64,000 nucleotides of DNA from Ignatzschineria sp. F8392 (lineage in GTDB: Bacteria; Pseudomonadota; Gammaproteobacteria; Cardiobacteriales; Wohlfahrtiimonadaceae), in the NCBI RefSeq assembly GCF_002252045.1, contig NZ_NEFF01000001.1:186001-250000 (forward strand), read 5' to 3'. The position numbers and the translations under genes were made by a program. A model generated the notes under the pieces. That model was not told where the DNA came from. It saw only the letters and a list, made by a program, of their open reading frames with translations, and ran no database searches. Below are positions 9,258-19,133 of this stretch, one piece after another. Within the stretch, counting starts at the first letter, position 1; every line of letters begins with the position of its first letter.

Positions 9258-9728
9258 ATGTCAAGAAGAAGAGAAGTCCCAAAACGCGAGATTTTGCCTG
9301 ATGCAATCTATGGCGATGTAATGCTTGCGAAGTTTATTAATATGGTGATGGTTTCTGGTAAGAAATCAATTGCTGAGCGTATTGTTTACGGTGCATTAGA
9401 CATCGTTAAAGAAAAAGGTCACGAGAACCCAGTTGAAGCTTTAGAGCAAGCTTTAGATAATGTTCGACCAAAAGTTGAAGTTAAATCAAGACGTGTAGGT
9501 GGTGCAACTTATCAGGTGCCGGTAGAAGTTCGTGCATCAAGACGTGATGCATTAGCGATGCGCTGGATGGTTGATGCAGCAAGAAAACGTTCTGAGAAGT
9601 CAATGACGCGTCGCATGGGTTCAGAGATTTTAGATGCCCTCGAGAACCGTGGTGCGGCAGTAAGAAAGAGAGAAGACATGCACCGCATGGCAGAAGCGAA
9701 CAAGGCTTTCTCGCATTTCCGTTGGTAA
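9258..9728 (+). CDS. rpsG: 30S ribosomal protein S7
   Basis: 156 residues, the E. coli length class. S7 nucleates folding of the 16S 3' major domain. [30 protein letters not shown] and [15 protein letters not shown] are diagnostic. It lies 53 bases after rpsL. In E. coli S7 represses the operon at the rpsL-rpsG gap; I see no strong hairpin in that gap here. Confidence 0.97.
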   Translation: MSRRREVPKREILPDAIYGDVMLAKFINMVMVSGKKSIAERIVYGALDIVKEKGHENPVEALEQALDNVRPKVEVKSRRVGGATYQVPVEVRASRRDALAMRWMVDAARKRSEKSMTRRMGSEILDALENRGAAVRKREDMHRMAEANKAFSHFRW

Positions 9729-9755
9729 AAGAATTACAGAATTTGTTCATGCAAT

Positions 9756-9785
9756 TGCGGTGCTCATATATTTTGGGACACCGCA
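9756..9785 (+). promoter_or_regulatory. Intercistronic hairpin between rpsG and fusA
   Basis: TGCGGTG / CACCGCA with a possible inner extension (CTC with GGG), followed by TTTATTGTTT. It is terminator-like but the T-run is broken. It may attenuate fusA or protect the upstream mRNA. Confidence 0.5.
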
Positions 9786-9833
9786 TTTATTGTTTAAAGA
9801 AATTAAGATTTAATTTTAAAAGAAGGATTTATT

Positions 9834-11933
9834 ATGGCTCGAACTATGCCTATTGACCGATACCGTAATATTGGTATCAGTGCTCACATTGACGCAGGTA
9901 AAACTACCACATCTGAGCGTATCCTCTTCTATACTGGTAAAAATCACCGTATTGGGGAGACTCACGATGGTACTGCAACGATGGACTGGATGGCTCAAGA
10001 GCAAGAGCGCGGAATCACAATCACATCTGCGGCAACCACTTGTTCATGGAAAGGGATGAAGCAACAATTCCCTGAGCATCGTATTAACCTTATCGATACA
10101 CCGGGACACGTTGACTTTACAATCGAAGTTGAGCGTTCAATGCGTGTTCTAGATGGTGCGGTAATGGTGTACTGTTCAGTAGGTGGTGTTCAGCCGCAAT
10201 CTGAGACAGTATGGCGTCAAGCGAACAAATACGCAGTACCTAGAATTGCATTTGTTAACAAGATGGACCGTACAGGTGCTGACTTCTTCCGTGTTGTTGA
10301 TCAGATGAAAGAGCGTCTTCGTGCAAATGCTGTTCCAATTCAAATTCCAATTGGTGCAGAAGATAACTTCGAAGGTGTGATTGATCTTGTAACAATGACA
10401 GCAATCTACTGGAATGAAGAAGATATGGGTATGACGTTCGAAGAGCGTGAGATCCCAGCTGAGCTTCTTGCTGATGCAGAAAACTACCGTTCACAAATGG
10501 TTGAGGCTGCTGCAGAATCAAGTGAAGAGTTGATGGATAAGTATCTTGAAGAGGGTGAATTATCTGAAGAAGAGATTCGTCAAGGACTTCGTGCCCGTAC
10601 ATTAGCATCTGAATTAGTACCTGTTTGTTGTGGTACAGCATTCAAAAACAAAGGTGTTCAAGCATTGCTTGATGATGTGATTTACTATCTCCCATCACCA
10701 ACAGAAGTAAAACCAATTGCTGGTGAGCTTCCTGACGGTGAGCCAGGTGTTCGTAAGTCATCTGACGAAGAGCCTTTCTCTGCACTTGCATTTAAGTTAG
10801 CAAATGACCCATTTGTTGGAAACTTAACTTTCGTTCGCGTCTACTCAGGTGTCGTTAAATCTGGCGATCACGTTTACAATCCTGTGAAAAGCAGACGTGA
10901 GCGCGTTGGTCGTCTACTTGCTATGCACTCTAACTCTCGTGAAGAGATTGATGAGGCAAGAGCGGGTGATATTATTGCTATGGTTGGACTTAAAGATGTT
11001 ACAACAGGTGACACTCTCTGTGATCAGAAAGATCAAATTACGCTTGAGCGTATGGAGTTCCCAGAGCCTGTAATCTTTGTTGCAATTGAGCCAAAAACAA
11101 AAGCTGACCAAGAGAAGATGGGTATGGCGCTTTCACGTTTAGCACAAGAAGATCCATCTTTCCGTGTAAGAACTGATGAAGAGTCAGGTCAAACGATTAT
11201 TGGTGGTATGGGTGAGCTTCACTTAGATATCATCGTGGATCGTTTGAAGCGTGAGTTTAAGGTAGAGTGTGGTGTTGGTGCGCCGCAAGTTGCTTATCGT
11301 GAAACAATCACTAAGCCGGTTGAAGCGGAAGGTAAGTTTGTACGTCAATCTGGTGGTCGTGGTCAGTTTGGTCATGTATGGTTGCGTATTGAGCCGCAAG
11401 AGCTTGGTAAAGGTTATGAGTTCGTTGATGAGATTGTTGGTGGTGTTGTTCCAAGAGAATATATCCCAGCGGTTGATCGCGGTATTCAAGAGCAGATGGC
11501 AAACGGTGTTATCGCAGGCTATCCAATCGAAGATGTAAAAGTAACATTATATGATGGTTCATATCATGATGTTGACTCAAGTGAGATGGCGTTTAAAATT
11601 GCTGGATCTATGGGCTTCAAAAATGGTGTTCAAAAAGCAGGTCCAGTATTGCTTGAGCCAATCATGAAGGTGGAAGTAGAGACGCCTGAAGAGTACATGG
11701 GTGATGTTATGGGAGACCTTAACCGTCGTCGTGGTAATCTTCAAGGTATTGATGATGCATTTGGATCAAAACTTATCAGAGCGGAAGTTCCATTATCTGA
11801 GATGTTTGGTTACGCAACAGCGCTTCGTTCATCAACGCAAGGTCGTGCAACATACTCCATGGAATTCTTGAAGTATAACCAAGCACCAAATAGCGTTGCT
11901 GATGAAATCATCAATGCGAATAAGGTAGACTAA
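9834..11933 (+). CDS. fusA: Elongation factor G
   Basis: 699 residues. EF-G drives tRNA-mRNA translocation and, with RRF, ribosome recycling. The GTPase motifs are AHIDAGKTT (17-25), DTPGHVDF and NKMDR. Domain IV contains the [12 protein letters not shown] block and domain V ends the protein. It is the canonical EF-G of the str operon: full length, with an AAGGAT ribosome site close upstream of ATG. Confidence 0.98.
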   Translation: MARTMPIDRYRNIGISAHIDAGKTTTSERILFYTGKNHRIGETHDGTATMDWMAQEQERGITITSAATTCSWKGMKQQFPEHRINLIDTPGHVDFTIEVERSMRVLDGAVMVYCSVGGVQPQSETVWRQANKYAVPRIAFVNKMDRTGADFFRVVDQMKERLRANAVPIQIPIGAEDNFEGVIDLVTMTAIYWNEEDMGMTFEEREIPAELLADAENYRSQMVEAAAESSEELMDKYLEEGELSEEEIRQGLRARTLASELVPVCCGTAFKNKGVQALLDDVIYYLPSPTEVKPIAGELPDGEPGVRKSSDEEPFSALAFKLANDPFVGNLTFVRVYSGVVKSGDHVYNPVKSRRERVGRLLAMHSNSREEIDEARAGDIIAMVGLKDVTTGDTLCDQKDQITLERMEFPEPVIFVAIEPKTKADQEKMGMALSRLAQEDPSFRVRTDEESGQTIIGGMGELHLDIIVDRLKREFKVECGVGAPQVAYRETITKPVEAEGKFVRQSGGRGQFGHVWLRIEPQELGKGYEFVDEIVGGVVPREYIPAVDRGIQEQMANGVIAGYPIEDVKVTLYDGSYHDVDSSEMAFKIAGSMGFKNGVQKAGPVLLEPIMKVEVETPEEYMGDVMGDLNRRRGNLQGIDDAFGSKLIRAEVPLSEMFGYATALRSSTQGRATYSMEFLKYNQAPNSVADEIINANKVD

Positions 11934-11956
11934 TAAAGTCTAATTAAAATAAATAA

Positions 11957-11985
11957 TTTGCAATCTAATAGACAAGCTCTATAAT
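11957..11985 (+). promoter_or_regulatory. Probable internal promoter for tuf
   Basis: -35-like TTTGCA (11957-11962), a 17-base spacer and a perfect -10 TATAAT (11980-11985). The -10 straddles the end of the 5' arm and the loop of the terminator hairpin at 11972-11996. Transcripts from it would begin inside the 3' arm and escape the terminator. Confidence 0.55.
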
Positions 11986-12000
11986 GTAGAGCTTGTTTTT
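11972..12000 (+). terminator. Intrinsic terminator between fusA and tuf
   Basis: Perfect 10-bp stem ACAAGCTCTA / TAGAGCTTGT with a 5-base loop TAATG and a T5 tail. Placed in the middle of the str operon, it should end part of the rpsL-rpsG-fusA transcripts. Confidence 0.75.
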
Positions 12001-12030
12001 AGCTCTTTAAAAAATTGGGGTATTAATAGT

Positions 12031-13221
12031 ATGTCAAAGGAAACTTTTAGTCGTAATAAACCGCACGTAAACGTCGGTACAATTGGTCACGTTGACCATG
12101 GTAAAACAACTTTAACCGCGGCTTTAACAAAAGTGGGTAACGAATCTATAGGCGCAAACGTACGTGCATATGATCAGATCGATAACGCACCGGAAGAGAG
12201 AGAGCGTGGTATCACGATTTCAACTTCTCACGTTGAGTATGAGTCTGAAAATCGCCACTATGCACACGTAGACTGTCCTGGACACGCCGACTATGTGAAA
12301 AATATGATCACTGGTGCAGCGCAGATGGATGGAGCTATCTTAGTATGTTCAGCTGCAGATGGACCTATGCCACAAACTCGTGAGCATATCCTTTTATCGC
12401 GTCAGGTAGGTGTTCCATATATTCTTGTTTTCTTAAATAAAGCAGATATGGTTGATGATGCCGAGTTAATCGAGCTTGTTGAAATGGAAGTTCGTGAACT
12501 TCTTGATGCATACGATTTTCCTGGTGATGATACCCCAGTTATCGTTGGTTCAGCGCTTAAAGCAATTGAAGGCGATGAGTCAGAGATTGGTGTTCCAGCA
12601 ATCAAAAAGCTTCTTGCGGCTTTAGATGAGTGGATTCCTGAGCCTGTTCGTGAGATCGATAAGCCATTCCTTATGCCTATCGAAGATGTTTTCTCAATTT
12701 CAGGTCGTGGTACTGTAGTAACAGGCCGTATCGAATCAGGTATCGTTAAGACTGGTGAAGAGTTAGAGATCGTCGGTATTCGCCCAACTCAAAAAACAAC
12801 ATGTACTGGTGTAGAGATGTTCCGTAAGCTTCTTGATCAAGGTCAAGCAGGTGATAACGTGGGTGTTCTTCTCCGTGGTACTAAGCGTGAAGATGTTGAG
12901 CGCGGTCAAGTATTAGCAAAACCAGGATCTATTAAGCCTCATACTAAATTTGAAGCAGAAGTTTACGTTCTCTCAAAAGAAGAGGGTGGACGTCATACTC
13001 CATTCTTTAAAGGTTATCGTCCACAATTTTATTTCCGTACTACAGACGTTACAGGTGCTTGTGAGCTACCTGAAGGTGTAGAGATGGTTATGCCTGGTGA
13101 TAACGTAAAAATGGTTGTTGAGTTAATCAACCCAATTGCGATGGATGAAGGTTTACGCTTTGCGATCCGTGAAGGCGGTCGTACAGTAGGTGCTGGTGTT
13201 GTAGCGAAAGTTATTGCATAA
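12031..13221 (+). CDS. tuf: Elongation factor Tu
   Basis: 396 residues. It delivers aminoacyl-tRNA to the ribosome as a GTP complex. G1 GHVDHGKT (19-26), G3 DCPGH (81-85) and G4 NKAD (136-139) are all intact, and domains 2 and 3 are complete ([20 protein letters not shown]). At the domain-2 motif, the usual GRVERG reads GRIESG: Ser236 replaces an Arg that is standard in E. coli EF-Tu. Only one tuf copy is in the window; a second elsewhere is possible. Followed by a strong terminator. Confidence 0.98.
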   Translation: MSKETFSRNKPHVNVGTIGHVDHGKTTLTAALTKVGNESIGANVRAYDQIDNAPEERERGITISTSHVEYESENRHYAHVDCPGHADYVKNMITGAAQMDGAILVCSAADGPMPQTREHILLSRQVGVPYILVFLNKADMVDDAELIELVEMEVRELLDAYDFPGDDTPVIVGSALKAIEGDESEIGVPAIKKLLAALDEWIPEPVREIDKPFLMPIEDVFSISGRGTVVTGRIESGIVKTGEELEIVGIRPTQKTTCTGVEMFRKLLDQGQAGDNVGVLLRGTKREDVERGQVLAKPGSIKPHTKFEAEVYVLSKEEGGRHTPFFKGYRPQFYFRTTDVTGACELPEGVEMVMPGDNVKMVVELINPIAMDEGLRFAIREGGRTVGAGVVAKVIA

Positions 13222-13231
13222 TTAATTTTTT

Positions 13232-13262
13232 TCCTAGGTTTCTTTTGGAGCCTAGGATTTTT
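13232..13262 (+). terminator. Terminator/attenuator between tuf and rpsJ
   Basis: TCCTAGGTTTC / GGAGCCTAGGA, an 11-bp stem including G-U pairs, TTTT loop and T5 tail. It separates the str and S10 operons. Only 13 bases then remain before rpsJ, so S10-operon transcription must come through it or start upstream. Confidence 0.75.
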
Positions 13263-13275
13263 AAATGAGAGTAGT

Positions 13276-13587
13276 ATGGATAATCAAAGAATTAGAATTC
13301 GCCTTAAAGCATTTGACTATCGTTTAATTGATCAGTCTGCAAAAGAAATTGTTGAAACAGCTAAGCGCACAGGTGCGCAGGTTAAAGGTCCAATTCCTTT
13401 ACCTATTAAGCGTGAAGTATTCACAGTATTGACATCACCGCATGTTAACAAAGATGCGCGTGATCAGTATGAGTTAAGAACTCATAAACGTCTCATGGAC
13501 ATTGTTAATCCAACAGATAAAACAGTTGATGCATTAATGAAACTGGATTTAGCTGCTGGTGTGGATGTACAAATTCGTTTAGACTAG
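13276..13587 (+). CDS. rpsJ: 30S ribosomal protein S10 (NusE)
   Basis: 103 residues, standard length. It is both a 30S head protein and the antitermination partner NusE of Nus[21 protein letters not shown] and [10 protein letters not shown]-like [16 protein letters not shown] identify it. First gene of the S10 operon, 54 bases after tuf; no long L4-type leader as in E. coli fits in this gap. Confidence 0.97.
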   Translation: MDNQRIRIRLKAFDYRLIDQSAKEIVETAKRTGAQVKGPIPLPIKREVFTVLTSPHVNKDARDQYELRTHKRLMDIVNPTDKTVDALMKLDLAAGVDVQIRLD

Positions 13588-13658
13588 TACGGGTTTGTTC
13601 GCGATGAAGGTCGCCAACCTTCCTCTCGTTTTTATCATTTATTAATTGAGGTTATAAA

Positions 13659-14306
13659 ATGGCAGTAGGATTAATCGGAAAAAAACTCGGGATGAGTAGA
13701 GTTTTTGGTGAAGATGGTCGCTCTCTTGCAGTGACTGTTGTGCAAATCGAAAACAATGAAATTGCCCAAATCAAAACAGCAGATACTGATGGTTACACAG
13801 CGGTACAAGTAGCGCATGGTCCACAGTATTCAAGCAAAAAGAAAAAATCATTAGATGGACACTTTGCAAAAGCAGAGATCGCATCAGCACGTTCACTTTG
13901 GGAATTTCGTGTCGATACTACAGACGCATATGAAGTTGCACAAAAGTTAACTGTAGAGTTATTTGAAGCAGGACAAAAAGTCGATGTTTCAGGCGTTACG
14001 CAAGGTAAAGGTTTTGCCGGTACAATTAAACGTCATAACTTTGCTGGTCAACGTAATACGCACGGTAACTCATTGTCGCATCGTGTTCCAGGATCAATCG
14101 GTCAATGTCAAGATCCAGGTCGTGTTTTCAAAGGTAAGAAAATGGCGGGACACATGGGTGCAGTTCGTAGAACAGCTCAAAATCTTGAGATCGTTGGAGT
14201 AGATACTGAGCGCAACTTACTTCTCATTAAAGGTGCTGTCCCAGGACCTAAGGGGTCAGATGTTGTTGTGTCTCCTGCAATCAAAGTGAAAAGAGGTAAG
14301 GCGTAA
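13659..14306 (+). CDS. rplC: 50S ribosomal protein L3
   Basis: 215 residues. An early 50S assembly protein next to the peptidyl transferase centre. The N terminus [14 protein letters not shown] and the central loop [20 protein letters not shown] (with the usually N5-methylated Gln in this region) are typical. The 71-base gap from rpsJ holds small alternative hairpins. Its TAATG stop/start overlap couples it to rplD. Confidence 0.97.
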   Translation: MAVGLIGKKLGMSRVFGEDGRSLAVTVVQIENNEIAQIKTADTDGYTAVQVAHGPQYSSKKKKSLDGHFAKAEIASARSLWEFRVDTTDAYEVAQKLTVELFEAGQKVDVSGVTQGKGFAGTIKRHNFAGQRNTHGNSLSHRVPGSIGQCQDPGRVFKGKKMAGHMGAVRRTAQNLEIVGVDTERNLLLIKGAVPGPKGSDVVVSPAIKVKRGKA

Positions 14307-14914
14307 TGGAAATTCAAGTAATCGGCGGATCTCCAGTTGAATTAGATGCCACGCAGTTTGGTCGTGACTTTAACGAAGCGTTAGTGCATCAAGTTGTAAC
14401 AGCATATCAAGCAGGTGGAAGAGCAGGTACTCGTGCTCAAAAAACACGTGCTGAAGTAGCAGGTTCTACAGCGAAGCCATGGAGACAAAAAGGAACTGGT
14501 CGTGCACGTGTTGGTAGTAAGCGTAACCCTATCTGGAGAGGTGGTGGTGTAACGTTTGCAGCTAAGCCACAAAACTGGAGCCAGAAAGTAAACAAGAAAA
14601 TGTACAAAGCAGCGATGCTTAACATTCTTTCTGAATTGATCAGAAGTGAGCGTTTAGTAGTTGTTGAAGATTTCACAATGGAAGCGCCAAAGACGAAAGC
14701 ATTTATCGCTAAGTTAGAAAGCTTGAATGTACATAATGAAAGCGTATTAGTGGTTACTGAAGCTGTTGACTTCCCGCTCTATTTAAGTGCTAGAAACGTG
14801 CCAAACGTTCTTGTACTTGATGTTGAAGCGATTGATCCAGTTAGCCTCGTACAGTTTAATAAAGTTGTAATGACTAAACAGGCGCTTGTTTCAGTTAAGG
14901 AGTTATTAGCATGA
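14306..14914 (+). CDS. rplD: 50S ribosomal protein L4
   Basis: 202 residues. It lines the peptide exit tunnel and in E. coli represses the S10 operon and inhibits RNase [21 protein letters not shown] with [20 protein letters not shown] is the tunnel loop, where macrolide-resistance changes occur in other species; it looks wild type. It overlaps rplC by one base and rplW by four. Confidence 0.97.
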   Translation: MEIQVIGGSPVELDATQFGRDFNEALVHQVVTAYQAGGRAGTRAQKTRAEVAGSTAKPWRQKGTGRARVGSKRNPIWRGGGVTFAAKPQNWSQKVNKKMYKAAMLNILSELIRSERLVVVEDFTMEAPKTKAFIAKLESLNVHNESVLVVTEAVDFPLYLSARNVPNVLVLDVEAIDPVSLVQFNKVVMTKQALVSVKELLA

Positions 14915-15219
14915 TTTTAGATGTTAAAGAAAGATTAATGAAAGTGATCATTGCTCCTCATGCGTCTGAAAAAACAGCGCGCCAAGAAGAGCTTAATCGT
15001 GAAGTAACTTTCCGCGTATTGAAAGATGCCAATAAGAAAGAGATTGCTGATGCAGTAGAGCTCTTATTTGGACGTAAAGTAGAGAAGGTTACTGTGCTTA
15101 ACCAAAAAGGTAAGCGTAAATCATTTGGCCGTCATATGGGTGTAAAGCAAGATTGGAAAAAAGCTTATGTAACACTTGCAGACGGGGAAGATGAAATTGA
15201 TTTTTTAGGTGATATGTAA
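14911..15219 (+). CDS. rplW: 50S ribosomal protein L23
   Basis: 102 residues. It sits at the tunnel exit and docks trigger factor and [21 protein letters not shown] and [20 protein letters not shown] match the family. The ATG overlaps the rplD stop as ATGA, supporting this start over Met10. Its stop overlaps the rplB start by one base. Confidence 0.96.
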   Translation: MILDVKERLMKVIIAPHASEKTARQEELNREVTFRVLKDANKKEIADAVELLFGRKVEKVTVLNQKGKRKSFGRHMGVKQDWKKAYVTLADGEDEIDFLGDM

Positions 15220-16043
15220 TGAGTATAAAAAAAGCTAAACCAACTTCACCAGGTCGTCGCTCACTAATTCAGGTTGTAACGCCAGGCCTTCATAAAGGTA
15301 AACCATATGCTCCATTAGTAGAAGGTCAGCATAGAACCGGCGGCCGTAATAATGATGGACGTATTACTTCACGTCATCGTGGTGGTGGTCATAAACAACA
15401 TTATCGTTTGATTGACTTTAAACGTAATAAAGAGAATATTCCGGCAAAAGTTGAGAGAATCGAGTACGATCCAAACCGTACAGCGCATATTGCACTTCTT
15501 TGCTATGTAGATGGTGAGCGTCGTTACATTATCGCTCCTGCAAAAGTAGAAGTAGGTGATGTGTTATTTGCGGGTCCAAATGCGCCCATCAAAGCAGGTA
15601 ACTCTCTGCCACTTCGTAATATTCCAATTGGTACGACAGTGCACTGTGTTGAGATGAAGCCAGGGAAAGGTGCTCAGTTAGCACGTTCAGCAGGTACTTC
15701 AGTACAACTTATCGCTAAAGAGGGTGAGTACTCTACATTACGTTTACGTTCAGGTGAAATCCGTAAGGTTCTCTCTGATTGTAAAGCGACCGTTGGTGTT
15801 GTAAGTAATGGTGAGCATAGCCTTCGTGTGTTAGGTAAAGCTGGTGCAAGTCGCTGGGCTGGTGTTAGACCACAAACTCGTGGAGCTGCGATGAACCCGG
15901 TAGACCATCCACACGGTGGTGGTGAAGGTCGTACGAAGGGTGGTAGACATCCTGTGACGCCTTGGGGTCAACCTACTAAAGGTTACAAGACACGTACTAA
16001 CAAGCGTACAAGTAAGTACATTGTTCGTCGTCGTACTAAATAA
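15219..16043 (+). CDS. rplB: 50S ribosomal protein L2
   Basis: 274 residues. It is needed for subunit joining and peptidyl transfer. [20 protein letters not shown] and the C-terminal [20 protein letters not shown] block (with the critical His of HPHGGG) are complete. Normal length. Confidence 0.98.
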   Translation: MSIKKAKPTSPGRRSLIQVVTPGLHKGKPYAPLVEGQHRTGGRNNDGRITSRHRGGGHKQHYRLIDFKRNKENIPAKVERIEYDPNRTAHIALLCYVDGERRYIIAPAKVEVGDVLFAGPNAPIKAGNSLPLRNIPIGTTVHCVEMKPGKGAQLARSAGTSVQLIAKEGEYSTLRLRSGEIRKVLSDCKATVGVVSNGEHSLRVLGKAGASRWAGVRPQTRGAAMNPVDHPHGGGEGRTKGGRHPVTPWGQPTKGYKTRTNKRTSKYIVRRRTK

Positions 16044-16066
16044 TTAAATCGAATAAAGGGTAAAAT

Positions 16067-16339
16067 ATGCCACGTTCTATAAAGAAAGGTCCATTTATCG
16101 ATCATCATCTACAAAAGAAAGTAGATGAAGCTGTAGCGTCAAATAATCGTCGTCCAATTAAGACCTGGTCACGTCGCTCAATGATCCTACCAGAAATGAT
16201 TGGACTTACAATTGCCGTACACAATGGAAAAATTCATGTGCCGATTTTAATCACTGAGAATATGATTGGTCATAAGTTAGGTGAGTTTGCTGTCACTCGT
16301 ACTTATCGCGGTCATGCTGCAGATAAAAAAGCACGTTAA
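16067..16339 (+). CDS. rpsS: 30S ribosomal protein S19
   Basis: 90 residues. A 30S head protein forming a complex with S13. [19 protein letters not shown] and [20 protein letters not shown] are diagnostic. Gap to rplV is 14 bases, with an AAGGAGAT ribosome site. Confidence 0.97.
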   Translation: MPRSIKKGPFIDHHLQKKVDEAVASNNRRPIKTWSRRSMILPEMIGLTIAVHNGKIHVPILITENMIGHKLGEFAVTRTYRGHAADKKAR

Positions 16340-16353
16340 TAAGGAGATAAAAC

Positions 16354-16686
16354 ATGGAAAGTAGAGCAGTACATCGCCATGCGCGAATTTCTCCTCAGAA
16401 AGCGCGCTTAGTTGCAGATCAGGTCCGTGGACTACCAGTTGATCGTGCACTTACTTTGTTACAATTTAGCGACAAAAAAGCTGCAGATCTTATTCTTAAA
16501 GTATTAGTTTCTTCAATGGAAAATGCTGAGAATAACTTCGGTGCGGATATCGACAACCTTTATGTGAAAACTATTATGGTTGACGAGGGTCCTCTTCTTA
16601 AGAGAATGCGCCCACGTGCAAAAGGTCGTGGAGACCGTATTCTTAAGAAGACAAGTCACATCACAGTAATCGTTGCTGAAGCTTAA
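16354..16686 (+). CDS. rplV: 50S ribosomal protein L22
   Basis: 110 residues. It interacts with all 23S domains, and its beta-hairpin lines the exit tunnel. [20 protein letters not shown] and [20 protein letters not shown] match. The hairpin loop shows no deletion of the sort seen in macrolide resistance. Confidence 0.97.
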   Translation: MESRAVHRHARISPQKARLVADQVRGLPVDRALTLLQFSDKKAADLILKVLVSSMENAENNFGADIDNLYVKTIMVDEGPLLKRMRPRAKGRGDRILKKTSHITVIVAEA

Positions 16687-16702
16687 TTAGGAGTAAGTCA
16701 AA

Positions 16703-17395
16703 ATGGGTCAAAAAGTAAATCCAACCGGTATACGCTTAGGGATCTCAAAAGACTGGAATTCGCGTTGGTACGCGGATTCTAAGACTTTCCCTGAGTTTAT
16801 TGAATCTGACTTTAAGGTTAGAGAGTTTTTAAGAAAGAAATTAGCAGGAGCTGCTGTTTCTAAAATTCATATCAGCCGTCCATCAAAATCAGCACAAGTT
16901 GTTATCCATACAGCTCGTCCTGGTGTTGTTATTGGGAAGAAAGGCGAAGATATCGAAATCTTACGTAAAGAGCTTTCAGAAATCATGGGTTGCCCAGTGC
17001 ATGTGTCAATTCAAGAAGTAAGAAAGCCTGAATTAGATGCATATTTAGTTGCAGAGGGAATTGCTCAGCAATTAGAGCGTCGTGTAATGTTCAGAAGAGC
17101 TATGCGTCGTGCGGTAACTAATACTATGCGTTTAGGTGCTGAAGGTATTCGTGTTAACGTATCTGGCCGTTTAAATGGTGCGGAAATTGCTCGTGCTGAG
17201 TGGTATAGAGAAGGGCGTGTTCCACTCCATACATTCCGTGCAGATATTGATTACGGAACAGCAGAAGCATTAACAACTTATGGTATCTTAGGCGTTAAAG
17301 TTTGGATCTACAAAGGTGAAGTATTTGATTACCTTGCAGTAGAACAAGAAGAAGCGGCACCTAAGAAAAGAAACAGAAGAAGGAAAGGTGAGTAA
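16703..17395 (+). CDS. rpsC: 30S ribosomal protein S3
   Basis: 230 residues. It lines the mRNA entry channel. [20 protein letters not shown] starts the protein and the KH domain motif [14 protein letters not shown] is present. The tail is Lys/Arg-rich. It is separated from rplP by 2 bases. Confidence 0.97.
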   Translation: MGQKVNPTGIRLGISKDWNSRWYADSKTFPEFIESDFKVREFLRKKLAGAAVSKIHISRPSKSAQVVIHTARPGVVIGKKGEDIEILRKELSEIMGCPVHVSIQEVRKPELDAYLVAEGIAQQLERRVMFRRAMRRAVTNTMRLGAEGIRVNVSGRLNGAEIARAEWYREGRVPLHTFRADIDYGTAEALTTYGILGVKVWIYKGEVFDYLAVEQEEAAPKKRNRRRKGE

Positions 17396-17397
17396 TC

Positions 17398-17811
17398 ATG
17401 TTGCAACCAAAACGTACTAAATTTAGAAAAATGCGTAAAGGTCGTAACCGTGGAGTTGCGGCAGCAGGTAATAAGGTAGACTTCGGTGAATTTGGCTTAA
17501 AGTCTACAGAAAATGGTCGCATCAATGCTCGTGAAATCGAAGCAGCGCGTCGTGCGATTACTCGTTATATCCGTCGTGGTGGTAAAGTTTATATCCGTGT
17601 TTTCCCCGATGTGCCAATTACTGGTAAGCCATTAGAAGTTCGAATGGGTAGTGGTAAAGGTAACGTTGAGTACTGGGTAGCAAAAGTTCAACCAGGTCGT
17701 GTGCTTTTTGAAATTGAAGGTGTCACGGAAACTGTTGCTCGTGAAGCATTTAGACTTGCTTCTGCAAAGCTATCTGTTAAAACAGCGTTTGCTGAACGTA
17801 CAGTTCTTTAA
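17398..17811 (+). CDS. rplP: 50S ribosomal protein L16
   Basis: 137 residues. It contacts A-site t[22 protein letters not shown] and [20 protein letters not shown] are typical; the MGSGKG loop contains the usually hydroxylated Arg region. Confidence 0.97.
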   Translation: MLQPKRTKFRKMRKGRNRGVAAAGNKVDFGEFGLKSTENGRINAREIEAARRAITRYIRRGGKVYIRVFPDVPITGKPLEVRMGSGKGNVEYWVAKVQPGRVLFEIEGVTETVAREAFRLASAKLSVKTAFAERTVL

Positions 17812-17824
17812 GAGGTAAAAAGTC

Positions 17825-18034
17825 ATGAGTAAAGTATCTAAAGCAGCTCAATTGAGAGATAAGTCAGTTGAAGAATTAAGAAGTGAAAAGCTTGATTTAC
17901 AACGCGGTTTATTTAATCTCCGTATGCAAAAGGCGACTGGTCAACTATCAAAGTCACACCAGTTCAAAGAATCTCGTAGAGAGATTGCGAGAATTAACAC
18001 AGTACTTGGTGAAATGAAAGAGGGTGGTAAATAA
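17825..18034 (+). CDS. rpmC: 50S ribosomal protein L29
   Basis: 69 residues. A two-helix protein near the tunnel exit. [20 protein letters not shown] and the ARINTVL end identify it. Stop and rpsQ start overlap as TAATG. Confidence 0.95.
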   Translation: MSKVSKAAQLRDKSVEELRSEKLDLQRGLFNLRMQKATGQLSKSHQFKESRREIARINTVLGEMKEGGK

Positions 18035-18303
18035 TGACTACTGCTATTGAACAGCAACACGCTCGTACCGTTGTTGGTACAGTTGTATCGAATAAGAGTG
18101 ATAAAACCATTACTGTATATGTAGAAAGATTAGTAAAGCATCCTAAGTACAAGAAGTATGTGAAGCGCTCTACTAAGTTCTATGCGCACGATGAAGCGAA
18201 TACATGTAACATCGGTGATATCGTTGAAATAAAACAAGTACGTCCTATTTCTAAGAAAAAAACTTGGGATTTAGTTCGTGTAGTTGAAGAGTCGAGAGGT
18301 TAA
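18034..18303 (+). CDS. rpsQ: 30S ribosomal protein S17
   Basis: 89 residues. An OB-fold 16S 5'-domain binder. [20 protein letters not shown] and [20 protein letters not shown] are the family blocks. One-base overlap with rpmC. Confidence 0.96.
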   Translation: MTTAIEQQHARTVVGTVVSNKSDKTITVYVERLVKHPKYKKYVKRSTKFYAHDEANTCNIGDIVEIKQVRPISKKKTWDLVRVVEESRG

Positions 18304-18305
18304 TA

Positions 18306-18674
18306 ATGATTCAGACGCAGACAGTTTTAGACGTAGCTGACAACTCTGGTGCACGTAAAGTAATGTGTATCAAAGTTCTTGGCGGTTCACATCGTCGATA
18401 TGCTACCGTTGGGGATGTAATCAAAGTTTCTGTTAAAGAGGCTATTCCACGCGGACGTGCTAAAAAAGGTGATGTGTATAATGCAGTAGTAGTAAGAACT
18501 CGTAAAGGTGTTCGTCGCCAAGATGGTTCATTAATTAAATTTGATGGTAACGCTGCTGTACTTCTTAATAATAACTTGGATCCGATCGGAACTCGTATCT
18601 TTGGCCCAGTGACTCGTGAGTTACGTGGTGAGAAGTTCATGAGAATTATTTCGCTTGCGCCTGAAGTTATCTAG
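18306..18674 (+). CDS. rplN: 50S ribosomal protein L14
   Basis: 122 residues. It forms an intersubunit bridge and is the binding site of Rsf[21 protein letters not shown] and the ending [17 protein letters not shown] are diagnostic. First gene of the classical spc group, but only 2 bases after rpsQ, so no separate promoter is seen. Confidence 0.97.
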   Translation: MIQTQTVLDVADNSGARKVMCIKVLGGSHRRYATVGDVIKVSVKEAIPRGRAKKGDVYNAVVVRTRKGVRRQDGSLIKFDGNAAVLLNNNLDPIGTRIFGPVTRELRGEKFMRIISLAPEVI

Positions 18675-18692
18675 TAAAGAGGATTATTAAAT

Positions 18693-19028
18693 ATGTCAAA
18701 AATCCGTAAAGGTGATGAAGTTGTAGTAATCGCGGGAACCAGTAAAGGGCATCGTGGTAGCGTGCTTGAAGTGAAAGATGGACGTGTGAAAGTTACTGGT
18801 GCTAATAAAGTAACTAAACATGTCAGACCAAACCCACAACTCGGAATCGAGGGTGGTAAGGTAGAGCAAGAATCTTTCATCGATCTCTCTAACGTGATGA
18901 TTTATAATCCCGAGACGAAAAAACAAGATAAAATCAAGATCGAAGTTACTGAAACTAAAGATGAAAATGGTAAAGTGAAATTCGTTCGTGAAAGAGTTTT
19001 TAAATCTACAAATAAAAAAGTTGGCTAG
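18693..19028 (+). CDS. rplX: 50S ribosomal protein L24
   Basis: 111 residues. An assembly initiator with an N-terminal KOW motif (KGDEVVVIAGTSKGHRGSV). The slightly extended C terminus is Lys-rich. The 105-base gap to rplE holds a strong hairpin. Confidence 0.96.
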   Translation: MSKIRKGDEVVVIAGTSKGHRGSVLEVKDGRVKVTGANKVTKHVRPNPQLGIEGGKVEQESFIDLSNVMIYNPETKKQDKIKIEVTETKDENGKVKFVRERVFKSTNKKVG

Positions 19029-19077
19029 TTTAAATACTTTTGCTATTATAGCCAGCTTATTTTATAAATAATTACTG

Positions 19078-19121
19078 TGCCAAACAGGATGTATCGCATT
19101 AAAAGACATATCCGTTTGGCA
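19078..19121 (+). promoter_or_regulatory. Strong hairpin before rplE, candidate S8-type autoregulatory site
   Basis: TGCCAAAC / GTTTGGCA (19078-19085 with 19114-19121), one bulged A, then GGATGT / ATATCC, loop of 15 bases. The rplE ribosome site TTGAGGAA starts right after it. In E. coli, S8 represses the spc operon at this same rplX-rplE junction; whether this RNA has the S8 core is not something I can establish by eye. Confidence 0.5.
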
Positions 19122-19133
19122 TTGAGGAATATC

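Noticed and set aside
10255-11538. Several open frames on both strands inside fusA
   Set aside because: All are shadows of a highly expressed gene with strong codon bias; none has a plausible start region.
19077-19133. N-terminal extension of L5 from a GTG
   Set aside because: The extra 19 residues have no family match and their DNA is a strong hairpin; the ATG at 19134 has its own ribosome site.
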